A stretch of DNA of 64,000 nt from Branchiostoma floridae (lineage: Eukaryota > Chordata > Leptocardii > Amphioxiformes > Branchiostomatidae): positions 3,542,706-3,606,705 of the forward strand of contig NC_049983.1 in NCBI RefSeq assembly GCF_000003815.2, in the 5' to 3' direction. The position numbers and the translations under genes were made by a program. Under the pieces are notes generated by a model, which saw nothing but the letters and a program-made list of their open reading frames with translations, did not search any database and was not told the origin of the DNA. Below, piece after piece: positions 44,801 to 56,319 of the stretch. Position 1 is the stretch's first letter, and every line of letters starts with the position of its first letter.

Positions 44801-47230
44801 TAAGTTAGATATGGCATATCATTTTCAAAAATAGGCTTACGAATGCCAAATTTTGCATTTTTCGTGGAGACGCCCTAACCATTCCAAGCTGTGCGGCAAA
44901 TAAGTAGACACAGGACGTGTCGCAAACGTCATGAGACCTTGCGCCGACAACTACTAGAACTAGTGCGTGTCCATTCAATACGTTTCCGATTGTATGCAAG
45001 CTGTTATGATAATCGTCCTGTCACTTATATGTTAGTAGACTCAGACAGCCCCAGACGTGCAGCCGTAATTAGTCTGTTATTGTTGTGCGACAAATATCAA
45101 TGAGGTGTTGTCCTTTGTTCTGCGATTTGATGTACTAAGGGAGAGGGCCTATGGGTTCGTGGAAAACCGAGTTTCATAGTAGAGCGATGTCCTTCATGCC
45201 AAAATATGCAGTGTTCCTAAATATTCGCGACGCCCAACCTGCATGCCAATGCCCGTTATACCCACAGACGGCGGAGTTTGCTTTACAAAGACTTTCTTGG
45301 AAGAGAGGGTCGTGCGACTCAATCCTACTGGATTTGACTGTGCAGCCTCAAATTGAGGCCCGAAATAAGATTCATTTTAAAAGTTTGATTGAAAAAACAA
45401 GGAGGTAGTCACAACACAATACTAGTAGTCTATAGAGAAAGGACCCCCGTGGCATCTATTTTGGGAGCCGCTGCAAGTCTGCGGTTAGCCTGATTTAATC
45501 GCCCTTCTCAGGCCCGTCGTACATTGCCGCGCGGAGGAGGCTACAAGCTCCGTATAGCGGAGTTTGCGTTACACAGACTAGTCTGTGGTAGGTTGTCTCA
45601 CAAGACAACTGTGAGCTGTACATGCATGAAATTGTAAGAAGCTATGAATACCTTGAATGTTGGTTTGGTCGCTGTGGTCCTACTTCTAGATCCTCCCTGA
45701 CAAGGATGACGAACCTGAAAAACGTTCATATAGAAATGAAGTGAAATAGTATTCAGGCATAGCTTGCAGGTTGGTAACAGTGTTACAGAAATCCAACGTT
45801 CAAAAGTTTTATGTGTCTTCTGAAAGTGTTCTTTCGTTTCCCGATAATCGTAACCAATAAAATCTAACACAATAATACCTTGAATGAATAAATAAAATAT
45901 AAGACAATAAAGGGGTGCCGGAATTCTGCATACAACGAATCTCATTTACTCGTTATGTGCATAATTAGAATACCCGGGGCACGAAAATCTGTCAAGTTGA
46001 CACCGATAATGTATTCAAAAATCTGTCATGAGAAAACTCAGAATTTTAGAATGAAGATTTTGTTCGTAGTTTGAAGTATAATTTGATTTGGAATAATACT
46101 AATACTAATACTAAGTAAAAATATTTTAAATCATGCCATTGAAATAACATTGATTTTATTCACACTGTTGCATGCGCAAATAGTTTAAAAACAGAGTTTT
46201 GAGAAGGCACAACCTTGCGTAGTGAGTCACATCCTGAATAACCTTTTGACCGCCTTATGTTCCGAAGGGAAGTCCCCGTGTTTATACGAAGTCCCAGGAA
46301 ACCCAATTTAAATGGTAATCTCCAAGCAGATCCTATGGTGCAAAACTGGCAAGGAAGTATAGCCGGCCAAAGGGTGTGCATTTGCCAACCATTTGTGTTG
46401 GAACATGCATTTAATACAGGAACCATTCACATTGAGTTTCCTGGGATTTCGGAACATAGGGATTGAACCACTTCGTCAGGAAATAACTAGTTCAAACCCT
46501 ATTTCTGTCCCCCTTGGACATTCAATGATCGGGAATGACACTATTGTGTTCATTATACATGAATTTTCCCACTGAATTATTCATCTATCAACTCACAATT
46601 TCTTTCGGATGGATGCCAGACTGTTTCCAGGGCCTACACAGGCCTGCTTCTTGGCTCCAGGGCCAACATGCCCCATAAGAAAATCTTAACCCCCTGCGGT
46701 AACCCCCCGCCGGTCTGGTATCGCCCGTCCATTAGACGAGGGCTGAAAAGCTCAGCGCGCGGGTAGTCAAGTGTGTCAACTCTCGGAGTGGGACAAACCA
46801 TTTTCTCTGACATTTGTTTCTCGAAAAACCATAGCCTGGCATCCACCCTTATTATTGCGTATTAATTGCCCTCTTTGTGCTTAGATAAATACTGTTGGGG
46901 ACAGGACACAACTCCGGAGCTATATAACACGGCTAGCCTGGATACCAGACCCTCACCCGATCTCAGTAATATCGTAATCTCCAGGCAGATCCTACGGTGG
47001 CATAATATAGTATCAAAACTGACTAGTGAGTTTAGCCTGCAAAAAGGGCGTGCATTTGCCACGCAGGTACACCCCTTGGCAGACTTAACTCCTTGGCCAG
47101 TTTTGATGCTACCTTACGTCATCGTATATATATCGAAATATCACACATCCAAATTAGGGTTTTCTCACTCCATCTTCTCGAATTATATTTCATTCACATT
47201 ACAACGAAAATTAACAGTAAACAGCAAACG
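44801..47230. other. Intergenic/intronic, small element ends only
   Basis: Repeated fragments of CTCCAAGCAGATCCTA (46318, 46977) and AGCCTGGATACCAGACCC (46936) are seen. A 63-bp minus-strand stretch at 45652-45714 has splice-like borders (TTTTTCAG ... AAG|GTATTC) but does not join in frame with the exon at 47234-47759. Confidence 0.35.
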
Positions 47231-47233
47231 TAC

Positions 47234-47759
47234 CTTTTTTGCCGGCCGTGAATATTTTGAACGAAGTCTTCAGCATTCCTGTGACATCCGATATTTTTTT
47301 CATAAATTTTGTCAAGTCTGGTTCAGTAGCCTTGATTTGAAACGCCCGTCTCCTGGTTGGAAGTAACGTTACATCGATCATGAGCGGCCCTTCTGGTGCT
47401 TGACGTTTTAGCATGGTGGCAAGGGGAACTTCAACTGGTAGAGTCAAGTAGAAAAGTATGACAGTACAACGGAAGATAAAACGCCAGGCAGACAGCAACA
47501 ACTCCCAAAACATGTCCATTAGGTGAATGATGGTCCGTGTGAGATCGTAAACAGTGTAGAATGCCACGACAATGCGCTTATCTCCGGCTCCGTACAAGAA
47601 AAGTCCACGGGGTAGTCCTGTGTTCGGATAATCCGGCGGGTCATGATGGCCTCCTGAAGTGAAGTGTAGAACGACGCAGACGGTGGTACTGGGAGGAAAG
47701 TTGTAACGTTCACCCCGTTTGCAGTGACATATGTTCTTTAACTTAGCTTGATAAGAGCA
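47234..47759 (-). CDS. Unrecognised exon, 175 open codons
   Basis: The minus strand from an acceptor (TTGTGTTTGCTAG) to a strong donor (AAAAAAG|GTACGT) is open throughout. It contains KNICHCKRGERYNFPPSTTV, HHDPPDYPNTGLPRG, GAGDKRIVVAFYTVYDLTRT, a hydrophobic stretch (FRCTVILFYLTLPVEVPLAT) and a basic end (KFMKKISDVTGMLKTSFKIF). The length without stops, the two splice sites and the amino-acid mix favour a real exon. I do not recognise a domain. The start codon and the neighbouring exons are not identified. It is divergent to the plus-strand exons beginning at 48889. Confidence 0.5.
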
Positions 47760-47915
47760 CTAGCAAACACAAATAGGTAGAACGACAGAGAATACATCGC
47801 GCGTGAATCAATCTAATGAATCTCGGGCTGTCAAAATCAACTCGCCTGCATGATGGGAAGGCGGTGAGTCACAACACATGACACATGACTCCGTGGCGCC
47901 GGCCGATTTCACGGA

Positions 47916-48054
47916 GCCTGGATGCCAGACCCCGCCCGCACACAATAATGTATATCGTGCACGGTAAATGAAGGGGCCTCTTGTAGAATACCATTTTGGT
48001 ATTAGAGCCGAGGAACTAGTCTGTATAGGCCCCGGCCCTATCCGGCATCCAGGC
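47916..48054. mobile_element. MITE with GCCTGGATGCCAG ends
   Basis: GAGCCTGGATGCCAGACC at the left is inverted as ATCCGGCATCCAGGCTT at the right, 139 bp in all. Related single ends (AGCCTGGATACCAGACCC) occur at 46936, 49668 and 49775. Confidence 0.65.
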
Positions 48055-48122
48055 TTGGCCAGCTTGCACGTAATTACCTGCTGATAGTAGCAAAAACTCG
48101 AAGGAAAACAATACATCCGCCG

Positions 48123-48171
48123 TAGCCTCTACCAGGCTTCGTGGTAGCCTGGTAGAGCCTGGTAGAGGCTA
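48123..48171. repeat. 16-bp perfect-stem hairpin
   Basis: TAGCCTCTACCAGGCT is repeated inverted after a 17-base spacer. The same GCCTGGTAGA words occur in the loop. Confidence 0.7.
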
Positions 48172-48888
48172 ATTCGCCGAACATTTCATTATTTCCGTAT
48201 TTTAACATGTGAAACAACACAGAGGCCCATTTATTAGCATTTGAACTTGGAGGTTTTCGAAATACTATCCGCCACTAGAGTTCTATCACCAAAATGAAAA
48301 CAGTGCAGTGGATGTCACTTAACTTGAAGACAGTGGGAAAAAATCCGGACTTGATGTACAAAATGGAGGTAGTACTGTCCCACTCCTAACTGAGTCATCT
48401 CAGACAAGGACAAGAAATAGCAATGCCTTCAAGTAGCAAAGACGTCAAAAAACAACCGAAGCCTAATCTCTGCTTGGAGAGTATTCTTTGATGCAAGTTA
48501 TCATGTCTGCCGCACAGGGCAGTTCTTTTTGGCTAGTTTTCCGCGAGTGAAGAGCGGAAATGTTTTTTTTTTTACAACAAAAGAACAAAAAGAACCGATA
48601 AAGGATTTATAGCCGTATAGAATGTCGCTGTAGTAATAACAGCTTCTCGGAAACTCGTGTATGGCGATCGCCCTCGTGTTAATTAGCCGTGTCTCCGCAC
48701 AATGATATCACTAGCCGGTACACAAGGACCCGACGGACCGATGGGAGAGATAAGGCCATGACTCACTGCAAGCGGAGCTGCGTTTGCGGTCCACATATCC
48801 AGATGTGTGCTGCCTAGTGCTCGTCAATACATACCAGACAGTTTTCGTTCGAAGTTTCATACCCTTTGGTCAGAGTGCACCAACTTCG

Positions 48889-49466
48889 ATGGCGAAGCCG
48901 CGCCTACACAACTGCACAGATCAACATTGGTGGTTTGAAGTTGAAGATGGCGAGGTTAACGCTAATATTGCTGGCATTGTCATTGACTATCGTATAGTTG
49001 TTGTGCAAGTAGACAAGTGGACCAAAGACGATACAGTCGCAATACAAGTAAGTAAGTTATGCGTTTTTAAGCTATTTTTTTTTTCAAATCGTGCTTCGTA
49101 ATCACTTGTATGTATTTGTTGTAAGAATGTCTTTCTGTATGTGATGTAAAATTATTCTGTAGAAAAAGCCATCCTTACGATGGGTTCTATTACGTAGAGT
49201 TAGTTGGTGAACTCCAGTTAACCTCTGGAGTAGATATTGACGAAGTGTTATTTTCACAGGCTGGAAAACGCCATCATGACCAGGACGTGTACTTCGTCAA
49301 AGTCAAGAGATTCCTTGTGGAGGAGAACCTTTTCTGCCAGAAGTTTCGTGGATGTGTGACGGATGATCAGTTTCGTGACAAGTAATATGATCTGGACGCG
49401 TTTGGACCATTCAGCAAGATACACCTACGAAAAGGAAAAACACTGGAGCTCACGATCGTCGTGAAG
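48889..49466 (+). pseudogene. Unrecognised two-exon coding region with a stop
   Basis: Exon 1 (ATG 48889 to 49047, donor CAA|GTAAGT) encodes MAKPRLHNCTDQHWWFEVED and ends WTKDDTVAIQ. Exon 2 starts either at 49260 (TTTTCACAG, in phase with that donor) or at 49163 (CTGTAG, needing another donor). It encodes AGKRHHDQDVYFVKVKRFLV then EENLFCQKFRGC, hits TAA at 49383-49385, yet stays protein-like afterwards (YDLDAFGPFSKIHLRKGKTL) up to a donor at 49466. An acceptor before exon 1 (GGTCAG, 48873) means 48889 may not be the true start. Either the protein ends at FRDK or this copy carries a nonsense mutation. Family unknown. Confidence 0.45.
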
Positions 49467-49956
49467 GTGAGCTGCTATATATGAACCATTAAAGGCAACC
49501 TTAGCAATATTATGTAAGTCATGTTGTATTAAAACGCATTACATGCATTAAACGCATCTACATCAATATTTCGTAAATTGAGCTATTAAAGACGGCGCAG
49601 AATAGCCTGGGTACCATCCGTATTCTACCGGGGCTCCTTACACTCGCTACCCCTAAAAAATTAGCCTGGATATACCACACCCCAGCCCGATCTCAAAAAT
49701 ATTTGATTGGACATAAAGAACACTTAACAAAATGGAAAGCTCGACAAAACGCCTAAACACTCAAAAAACAGCCTGGATACCAGACCCAGGCCCGACTTCA
49801 GTATGAGGGTGTAGCTCGGGGCCGGCTGTCGAATTTCCGTGTGGGCATGTTGGCCCTAGAGCTCAGGAGTTGGGGTGTACAGTAATCCAGGCTAGTCAAA
49901 AACAGCTGGGGCCGAACATCTGCTCGAAGAATACTCAAGCGTAGCCATTTCTTGCC

Positions 49957-50111
49957 CTCCAAGCAGAGGTTAGGCTCCGACTGTTTTTTAAACGTTTTTT
50001 TAGTCGTTTTTATCGGGCTTTGGTATCTTCTTTGTCAAAACCTAACAACCCCAATAAAAACGACTACAAAAACAAAACAGCCGGAACCTAACCAGTACCT
50101 CTGCTTTGAGT
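49957..50111. mobile_element. MITE with CCAAGCAGAGGTTAGG ends
   Basis: CCAAGCAGAGGTTAGGCTCC, then a T-run and TTTTAGTCGTTTTTATCGGG, is mirrored by CCCAATAAAAACGACTACAA, AAACAGCCGGAACC and a CTCTGCTTTG end. It is palindromic over most of 155 bp. Confidence 0.75.
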
Positions 50112-50549
50112 GGCTTTGAGAGTAGCTATTTCTGGGATCGATGATCCTGCTGATATGGCTACACCACAGGCGTTCAAACAGAGGGTGCCATTCAGCCTGC
50201 CAGGCCAAAATCCGGACAGATAATTCACCCCGGTAAATTAACTCAGGCTACATCAGATGACCTACCCTAGCATAAAACAGCTGCCTTCCCTAGCCTTTCT
50301 TTGTTATCTGCTGCCACTGGCAAGGGACATAACTTTCGATCCGACATCTGCTGAGTGATTAAAATATTGTACCGTAGTTGAAAATGTAGAATCAAGGAAA
50401 AAGAGCATGATTAAACGCCATTCATCGCTCATCGGTCAGTTTGACTGTGCTTAGGAACATTGACCCCCTCACCCTTAGGGCACATTCAAACTTGTGCGGG
50501 GAAATAGTTGTTTTAAACTTTGATCCACCGTTGTGAATTAGAAGACTTG

Positions 50550-51002
50550 TTATCGGACAAAATACGTCGTACGCAAGCAAGACAAAAATAAAAAAAAGAT
50601 GTATGTACGAGGGGCATTCAATAAGTAATGTCCCTGACCAATTTCCCATAGCAGGAGATTAATGAAACTTGGCACAGTTATTAGTCTTTCTCTTCGTAGG
50701 AACCACCCAGAGTTTTGCATTTCTCCCATCATTTGATGTAGCTCTGGACACCGTTCTTGTAGGACACCCCAGGTTGGTCCTCCGACAGATGCCTCATCAA
50801 TGGCAGAAGAGGGACGACCAGGTCTGGGAGCTGTTTCCACAGACTTCCGACCTTGTTTGAATTCAGGATGCCAGCGTTTTACAAGGTCATATGATGGGGC
50901 ATCATCACCATAAATTTTTTTCATTTCATCAAAAGTCCCCTTTGGTGTGCGTCCTTTCAAATACAAAAACAGGATCACTGCGCGACACTCAACTTGCTCC
51001 AT
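50550..51002 (-). pseudogene. Mariner transposase N-terminal fragment
   Basis: From ATG 51002, the first 75 or so residues match the pattern of the mariner HTH pair, including the GRPSS linker. After about SVGGPTWGV the likeness fades as the frame runs out of the element. It could at most bind mariner ends. It is reverse-oriented to the neighbouring orphan exons and lies in what may be their intron. Confidence 0.8.
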
Positions 51003-51185
51003 TTCACACCTGGTCCATTTCACACCTGACTCAGTTCAAACACCAGTAAATCAGTAACCACAATTAGTTCAGAGCTGTTTTTTGCAACATAACCAATAGA
51101 GATATGACTCATTACACATGCAAAATTTCATCTAGATCAGACAACTGGAAGTGGGTCAGGGGTATTACTTATTGAATGCCCCTCG
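50608..51185 (-). mobile_element. Mariner-type relic with TA duplication
   Basis: CGAGGGGCATTCAATAAGTA at one end is inverted at the other and flanked by TA. The minus strand from 51002 reads EQVECRAVILFLYLKGRTPK, then YGDDAPSYDLVKRWHPEFKQ and APRPGRPSS. This is the N-terminal helix-turn-helix DNA-binding part of mariner/Mos1-like (and SETMAR-like) transposases. The DDD catalytic domain is missing, so the 578-bp element is an internally deleted copy. Confidence 0.88.
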
Positions 51186-51622
51186 TATGTAGGAAGGGCG
51201 AAATTACCAAATTGTTTTACATCACTTTGTTTCTACTTTTGATGTGTCGTTTTCGTTAGGTTAGGGCGAGGTTGCTGTTTTCACATCGCCTGTCACTGTT
51301 CAAAGTGTGAAGCCTGCAAATTTACATAATGATTATCTACAAATCTGTGTCTAAATCACCGTGTATGTGTTACATTTGGAGAGATGAATGTAAAATACCC
51401 CCTTTGACTAGTAAGTTGGTTCCCACCAATATCCACGCATATTTGATAACCTTTGATGTTTAAGGGAAAAAGTTTTTTTTTTCAGTTTATAGAATATCAC
51501 TTGTGATGCTTATGGAATTGGATACATAGTGCGTCGGGCTTGCAAGTAGTGGAGTGGTGAGAGATCAGTTTTGTGACTGCCCTTGAGAAAACGCAAGATG
51601 TGCAAAGCTATTGACCCTAAGG

Positions 51623-51986
51623 CAGGGTTGTAGCCAGCCTGAAATCATTTTCAGTCCCCTTGATTTTGAATGGGAATCCTATCGAGCACCGAAGGCATGG
51701 CGTGACGTTGCGCGTCATTTCAAGGGGGTCTGGGTCCCAGAAAATTTTTAAATCAAGACCTTCTGAAACACTATTTCCTTAATTTTGAGGTGCAAATTTT
51801 GCTTGTAGACTAAGCTGTTCAATGGCATCTGTTTTGGTGAAGAAGAACACATGGGTTTGAGTTTTTTTATATCTTTACAAATCAATTTTTGTTTGTCCCA
51901 GGGGACGGAATGGGGAAAACTTTTTTCAGTCCCCAGCTGCAAAATTCCTTCAAAGGACTGAAGGACAGGTGCTGGCTACAACCCTG
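51623..51986. mobile_element. hAT-type MITE with 8-bp duplication
   Basis: CAGGGTTGTAGCCAGC and its inverse GCTGGCTACAACCCTG mark the ends. CCCTAAGG lies on both sides (51615-51622, 51987-51994). There is no transposase. It borders directly on the exon-like segment that ends at 52146. Confidence 0.88.
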
Positions 51987-52146
51987 CCCTAAGGTCATCC
52001 CCCTGATAGCCACAAGTGGTCCTGGTCCTCACCCCTGTCGTGTAGATCTTATCTACGTATCTATGTATAAAGAGGCTGCGTGGTTAATACAGGACGCGGT
52101 TTTATCCGTCATACCGGATAATGCTAATAATAATATTGCCATCCAG
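51987..52146 (+). CDS. Unrecognised exon next to a hAT MITE
   Basis: Reads PKVIPLIATSGPGPHPCRVD then LIYVSMYKEAAWLIQDAVLS and NANNNIAIQ, ending at a donor (CAG|GTGATA). Its end (AIQ at a donor) mirrors exon 1 at 49047, so the two may be homologous exons of one gene. The 5' border is uncertain. The frame is open across the MITE's right end, and also directly upstream of the MITE (MCKAID) if the insertion is removed. Function unknown. Confidence 0.4.
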
Positions 52147-52583
52147 GTGATAGGGAAATATGGGCACTAAAGTATAAGAAGTTGACAGAAGGCCAACGTA
52201 AAATGGCGGTGCCAAAAGAGGTTTTGTGACCGATGTCGGACAAAATTTCACAATAAAGGCCAGTAAGGGTAGGGTCGCTAAGCTAACGAAAGCGGTAGAG
52301 TGACATTTAGGAAGGTACACAAAATGTTTGAAGCCTTGCGACCCCTTGAATACAGAAATTTGACCATTCTTTTATCTAAAAAGGCTACTTTTGTACATGG
52401 GCAAATTACTAAAGAATGACCCACAATTAATTATGGAAACGTGTTCGCCGGCAGTTGTGATGACGTTTGTACACAATCTACTCAAAAAGTAATCCTAAAA
52501 CATTTCCTATTCCCATGGTCGAACCATAGTGAGAAGTACACTGGTGGGGAAGCGCAATGCTTTATGGTTAACTAGGCTTGTTA

Positions 52584-52612
52584 CAAGATGGCCGCCATCC
52601 AAGATGGCGGCT
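52584..52612 (+). promoter_or_regulatory. Twin YY1-like motifs at a possible start codon
   Basis: CAAGATGGCCGCCATCCAAG continues to ATGGCGGC, giving two AAGATGGCSGC motifs, the second containing the ATG at 52604. In animals such motifs (YY1 sites) commonly overlap the first codons of housekeeping genes. Binding here is inference. Confidence 0.4.
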
Positions 52613-55187
52613 CTTGGTGGAAACCCGAAGTGGGTGCAAGAAAACAGACCACTGCTCACCGGGATGGTCATGGATGACTACGCACAAGGTACGTATAGGC
52701 GGGAGATACGTGTGTCCTTTATCTTTCATGACATTGATACTTCTATGAGGAGCCGATTGCCCAATTTCTACCGAATATACCCTATGAGACAGAAGGTTGG
52801 AGCCTCTGGCGACATCAATCTCGACTTGACAAAGTACGTTACCTCCAAATCGCATTTAAACTCGTTTTGTCAATACTACTACATGGACCCCTAGCACACG
52901 AAAAAATTGAGAGTAATCGATGCAGCAGATCTCGAAAAATTCAATGCACAATGTATTTGCCCCCCTCCCACCCTCTGCAGCCAAGGAGACAAAGTGTGTC
53001 AACTTCAAGGACTGGGAGAAATTAAAAAAAATCAATCAATTTTCTGGAACGTAATTTAGATCATGACTACATAAATCACACCAACATACTTCAATATATC
53101 AGAGAGATCCATTCATTTGATCCTGAAATACAGACTGCCAAAGTTGCTTGGATTTTGCCCAGCAATATTGTTTACACTGTGTCATCTTCATGGACTGGGA
53201 GAAATTAAAAAAAAATCCATTTATCTTTTTCAAAGTAATTTACATGATGAGTACTTAAATCACTCTAACATATTCTAGAATATTGAAGAGATCCATTCAG
53301 TTGATCATGAAATACAGACTGCCAAAGTTGCTTGAATTTTGCTCAGCAATATTGTTTACACTGTGTCATCTTTATGGACTGGGAGAAATTTTAAAAAATC
53401 ATCTAATCTTTTTCAAAGTAATTTAGATCATGAGTACGTAAATCACTCTAACATATTTTAGAATATTGAAGAGATCCATTCATTTGATCATGAAATACAG
53501 ACTGCCAAAGTTGCATGAATTTTGCTTAGCAATATTGTTTACACTGTGTGAACTTCAAGGACTGGGATAAATTCAAAGAAATCAATTAATCCTCTTCAAA
53601 ATATTTGAGATCATGCCTATATAAACTACTCTAACATATTCTGGAATATTGGAGAGATTTGATTATTTTATCCTGAAATACAGACTGCCAAAGTTGCATG
53701 AATTTTGCTTAGCAATATTGTTTACACTGTGTGACCTTCAAGGACTGGGAGAAATTAAAAAAATGCATTGATTTTTTAAAAAAGTATATTGAAACATGAC
53801 TACATATATCATTCTACCAGACTCCAGGATATTGGAGAGATCCACTCATTTGATCTGTAAATATTGACAGTCAAAGTTTGTAGACTTTTGGTCAGCCATA
53901 TTGTTAATACTTAGTGAAGTTTAATGACTGAGATAACTTCAAAGAAATCAATTAACTATTTTCAAAGTAATTAAAAACATGACTGTATATATCACTTTAA
54001 TATGCCCCTGGATATTGGAGACATCCACTCATTTGATTTAGTATTATAGACAGTCAGAGTTTCTTGAATTTTGGTCAGCCATATTGTTTACACTGTATAC
54101 AGTTTAAGGACTGGGATAAATTCAATGAAATCAATTGATTCTTTTCAAAGTAATTGAAAACATAACTGCATATATCACTCTAACATATGCCTACATATTG
54201 GAGAGATCCACTCATTTGATTTGATATCATAGACAGTCAAAGTTTCCTGAATTGTGGTCAGCCATATTGTTTACACTATATGCAGTCTAACTGTAATGAC
54301 TGGGATAGATTCAAACAAATCAATTGATTTGTTTCAAAGTTATTTAAAACATAACTTCACATATTACTCTAACATATGCCTGTATATTGGAGAGATCCAC
54401 TCATTTGTTTTAGTATTTTATAGACAATCAAACCTTCATGAATTTGGGCCAGCAGCCATATTGTTTGCACTTTGTGAAGTACACTGTGTGTAGGATGAAT
54501 TTAAAAAAAAGTAAGCTGTGTAATTTAAGTGAATGAAAACAAGAATGCATACTAGTATATATTACATCAACATATCCTGAAAAGTACAGAGATGCTGAAT
54601 TTTGATCCAGAAATGAAATATTGACTTGCTTGTCTTTAGTTTTGTTTTCTTCAGTTGTATTGTTCAAAGTGTCTTAACTTCAAGCACTGGGATAAGCTTA
54701 ACATGTTCATAATGTTACCTATATCTGCATCAAACTTTGATAAGTGTAAGATACTTAGATTACAGTTCTTACAGCAGTATATATATATATATGTGTGTAC
54801 AATGCTTTATCATGCCAAACCCCCCTCCCCCATTTTCCAAGAATGGTAAAGAAATGTTTCTAATCCATGGCTGTTTGGATCTTGTAAACATGTTTCACCT
54901 CATAATAGAGCTTCATTGCTCCTAATAACTATGACTCAGGATTCAAATTTTTGAATATGAACATAACAAAAACAACAAATGTATACAAATCATTCAAGGG
55001 TATGCACAGAAATGTTATTGTCCATGTTAGTTTGATGTTATGCAATCAGATTTTTTTTACATTATTTGAGTAGTATAGATAACTTTGTTGAAAGACAATG
55101 AACAGAAAGAAAAGAAGCACTTACAATCACAATCCTCTCTCTCTTTATTTTCCAGTTGAAGGACAGAAAATTATTGGTTTGATCTGA
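52604..55187 (+). CDS. Possible two-exon small protein gene
   Basis: The ATG at 52604 lies in a YY1-type motif. Exon 1 reads MAALGGNPKWVQENRPLLTG then MVMDDYAQ and can end at a strong donor (CAAG|GTACGT, 52688). Joined in phase to an acceptor at 55155 (TTATTTTCCAG), it gives V-EGQKIIGLI and TGA (55185-55187), 38 residues in total. The frame also runs on past the first donor (YRREIRVSFIFHDIDTSMRS ...) to a second donor at 52833, which would give a longer form with a different, immediate stop. A long 3' UTR with AATAAA at 56077 follows. No family is recognised and the intron is a satellite array. Confidence 0.35.
52975..54500 (+). repeat. 184-bp satellite-like array, about 8 copies
   Basis: The unit contains CAGACTGCCAAAGTTGCTTG, AGCAATATTGTTTACACTGT, GACTGGGAGAAATT and ATTGGAGAGATCCATTCATT. 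Copies begin near 53132, 53316, 53502, 53682, 53868, 54050, 54232 and 54421. The first four are closer to each other than to the last four. No coding potential. Confidence 0.9.
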
Positions 55188-56111
55188 ACCAGGACTGTGG
55201 AGTTCAATACAGCCTTACATCAGATTCTCTCACCAACCCTGTTATGATTCAGACCTAGAATACTCACTGAATGAAAACATCCATACATACATATTTTATA
55301 GCTGCTGTGTATTTAAGTTGTGTGTTTACTATTTGCATTGGTGATGATTTGTAATTTATTTTTATGATTTGTTATACCTCTTTTCCAACTTTACCCTACT
55401 GTCTTTGATTGAAAGGAGGCTTGATAAAGACAGTGTATTGTTGTGCATTGTAATGCTCAATGTTATGAACCAATGATGTCTTACCTGAAAGTGTAACTTG
55501 AAAAATATATATAGTATATCTGTATTAGCTTGAAATAGTAGAATTGACATTAGTATAGGACTGAAACAAATGTACTTTATCTATTGTGTGTCCATTGTTT
55601 TCTTTTCCCTTGGCATGGAAGAATACCCTAGCCTGTGTGCTATCCTAGTTAGATTACCAAGGCTCCTATACCTCTCCCCCATACATAGGGAATTGTAGGG
55701 GCCTTAGCAAACAAGGATTGTGCAGCATATTACCCTGTGGTATCTTTATATCTTAGACAACTTTGTGTAATATCTGATGCATTGTGATCAGTATCACTAT
55801 AATAGGAACTACTGGTTTGATATTACATTTCATCACCTTATGTTAGGTCTATTGTATGTTACCACTTTTTGTATATTTCTTTTGACACACATTAAAACAT
55901 ATTTTCTGATGCACACTAAATGATATTGTTTAATGTACAAATGGTAAGATAAACCTGGCAAGTCTGTTACCAACTACATGTGTTACATCAAATTCAATAT
56001 CAGTAGTACAAATGAATGAATCCACAGTATTCTATAAAGAGATATCTATGAAATATAATATTGGGAAAATAATATGAATAAAAGTTTTAAACATAGAATT
56101 TATACTTTAAA
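55188..56111 (+). other. Probable 3' UTR, ending at the CACTA insertion
   Basis: AT-rich unique sequence with AATAAA at 56077-56082. The CACTA element begins 30 bases later, just past the expected cleavage site. No other exon is seen. Confidence 0.4.
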
Positions 56112-56319
56112 CACTACACGAAAGCTCTTATTTCCGGGTGTTTCAAGGAACTTACACACCTGTGAAATTTTCTGTGTCCTGGCTGTGTACATGACTTTCC
56201 TGGTTTGGCGTGTAATGTCCTTGACATTTTCTTACATACCTGGACTCGCGATTGTACCGGAATTTCTAGGACCCTTACACCAGACGTGTGGGGGAAATAG
56301 GCAGACAAAAGCCTGAAAG

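Noticed and set aside
45652-45714. 63-bp exon-like segment on the minus strand
   Set aside because: The borders look good, but its frame hits a stop when joined to the phase-1 end of the 47234-47759 exon.
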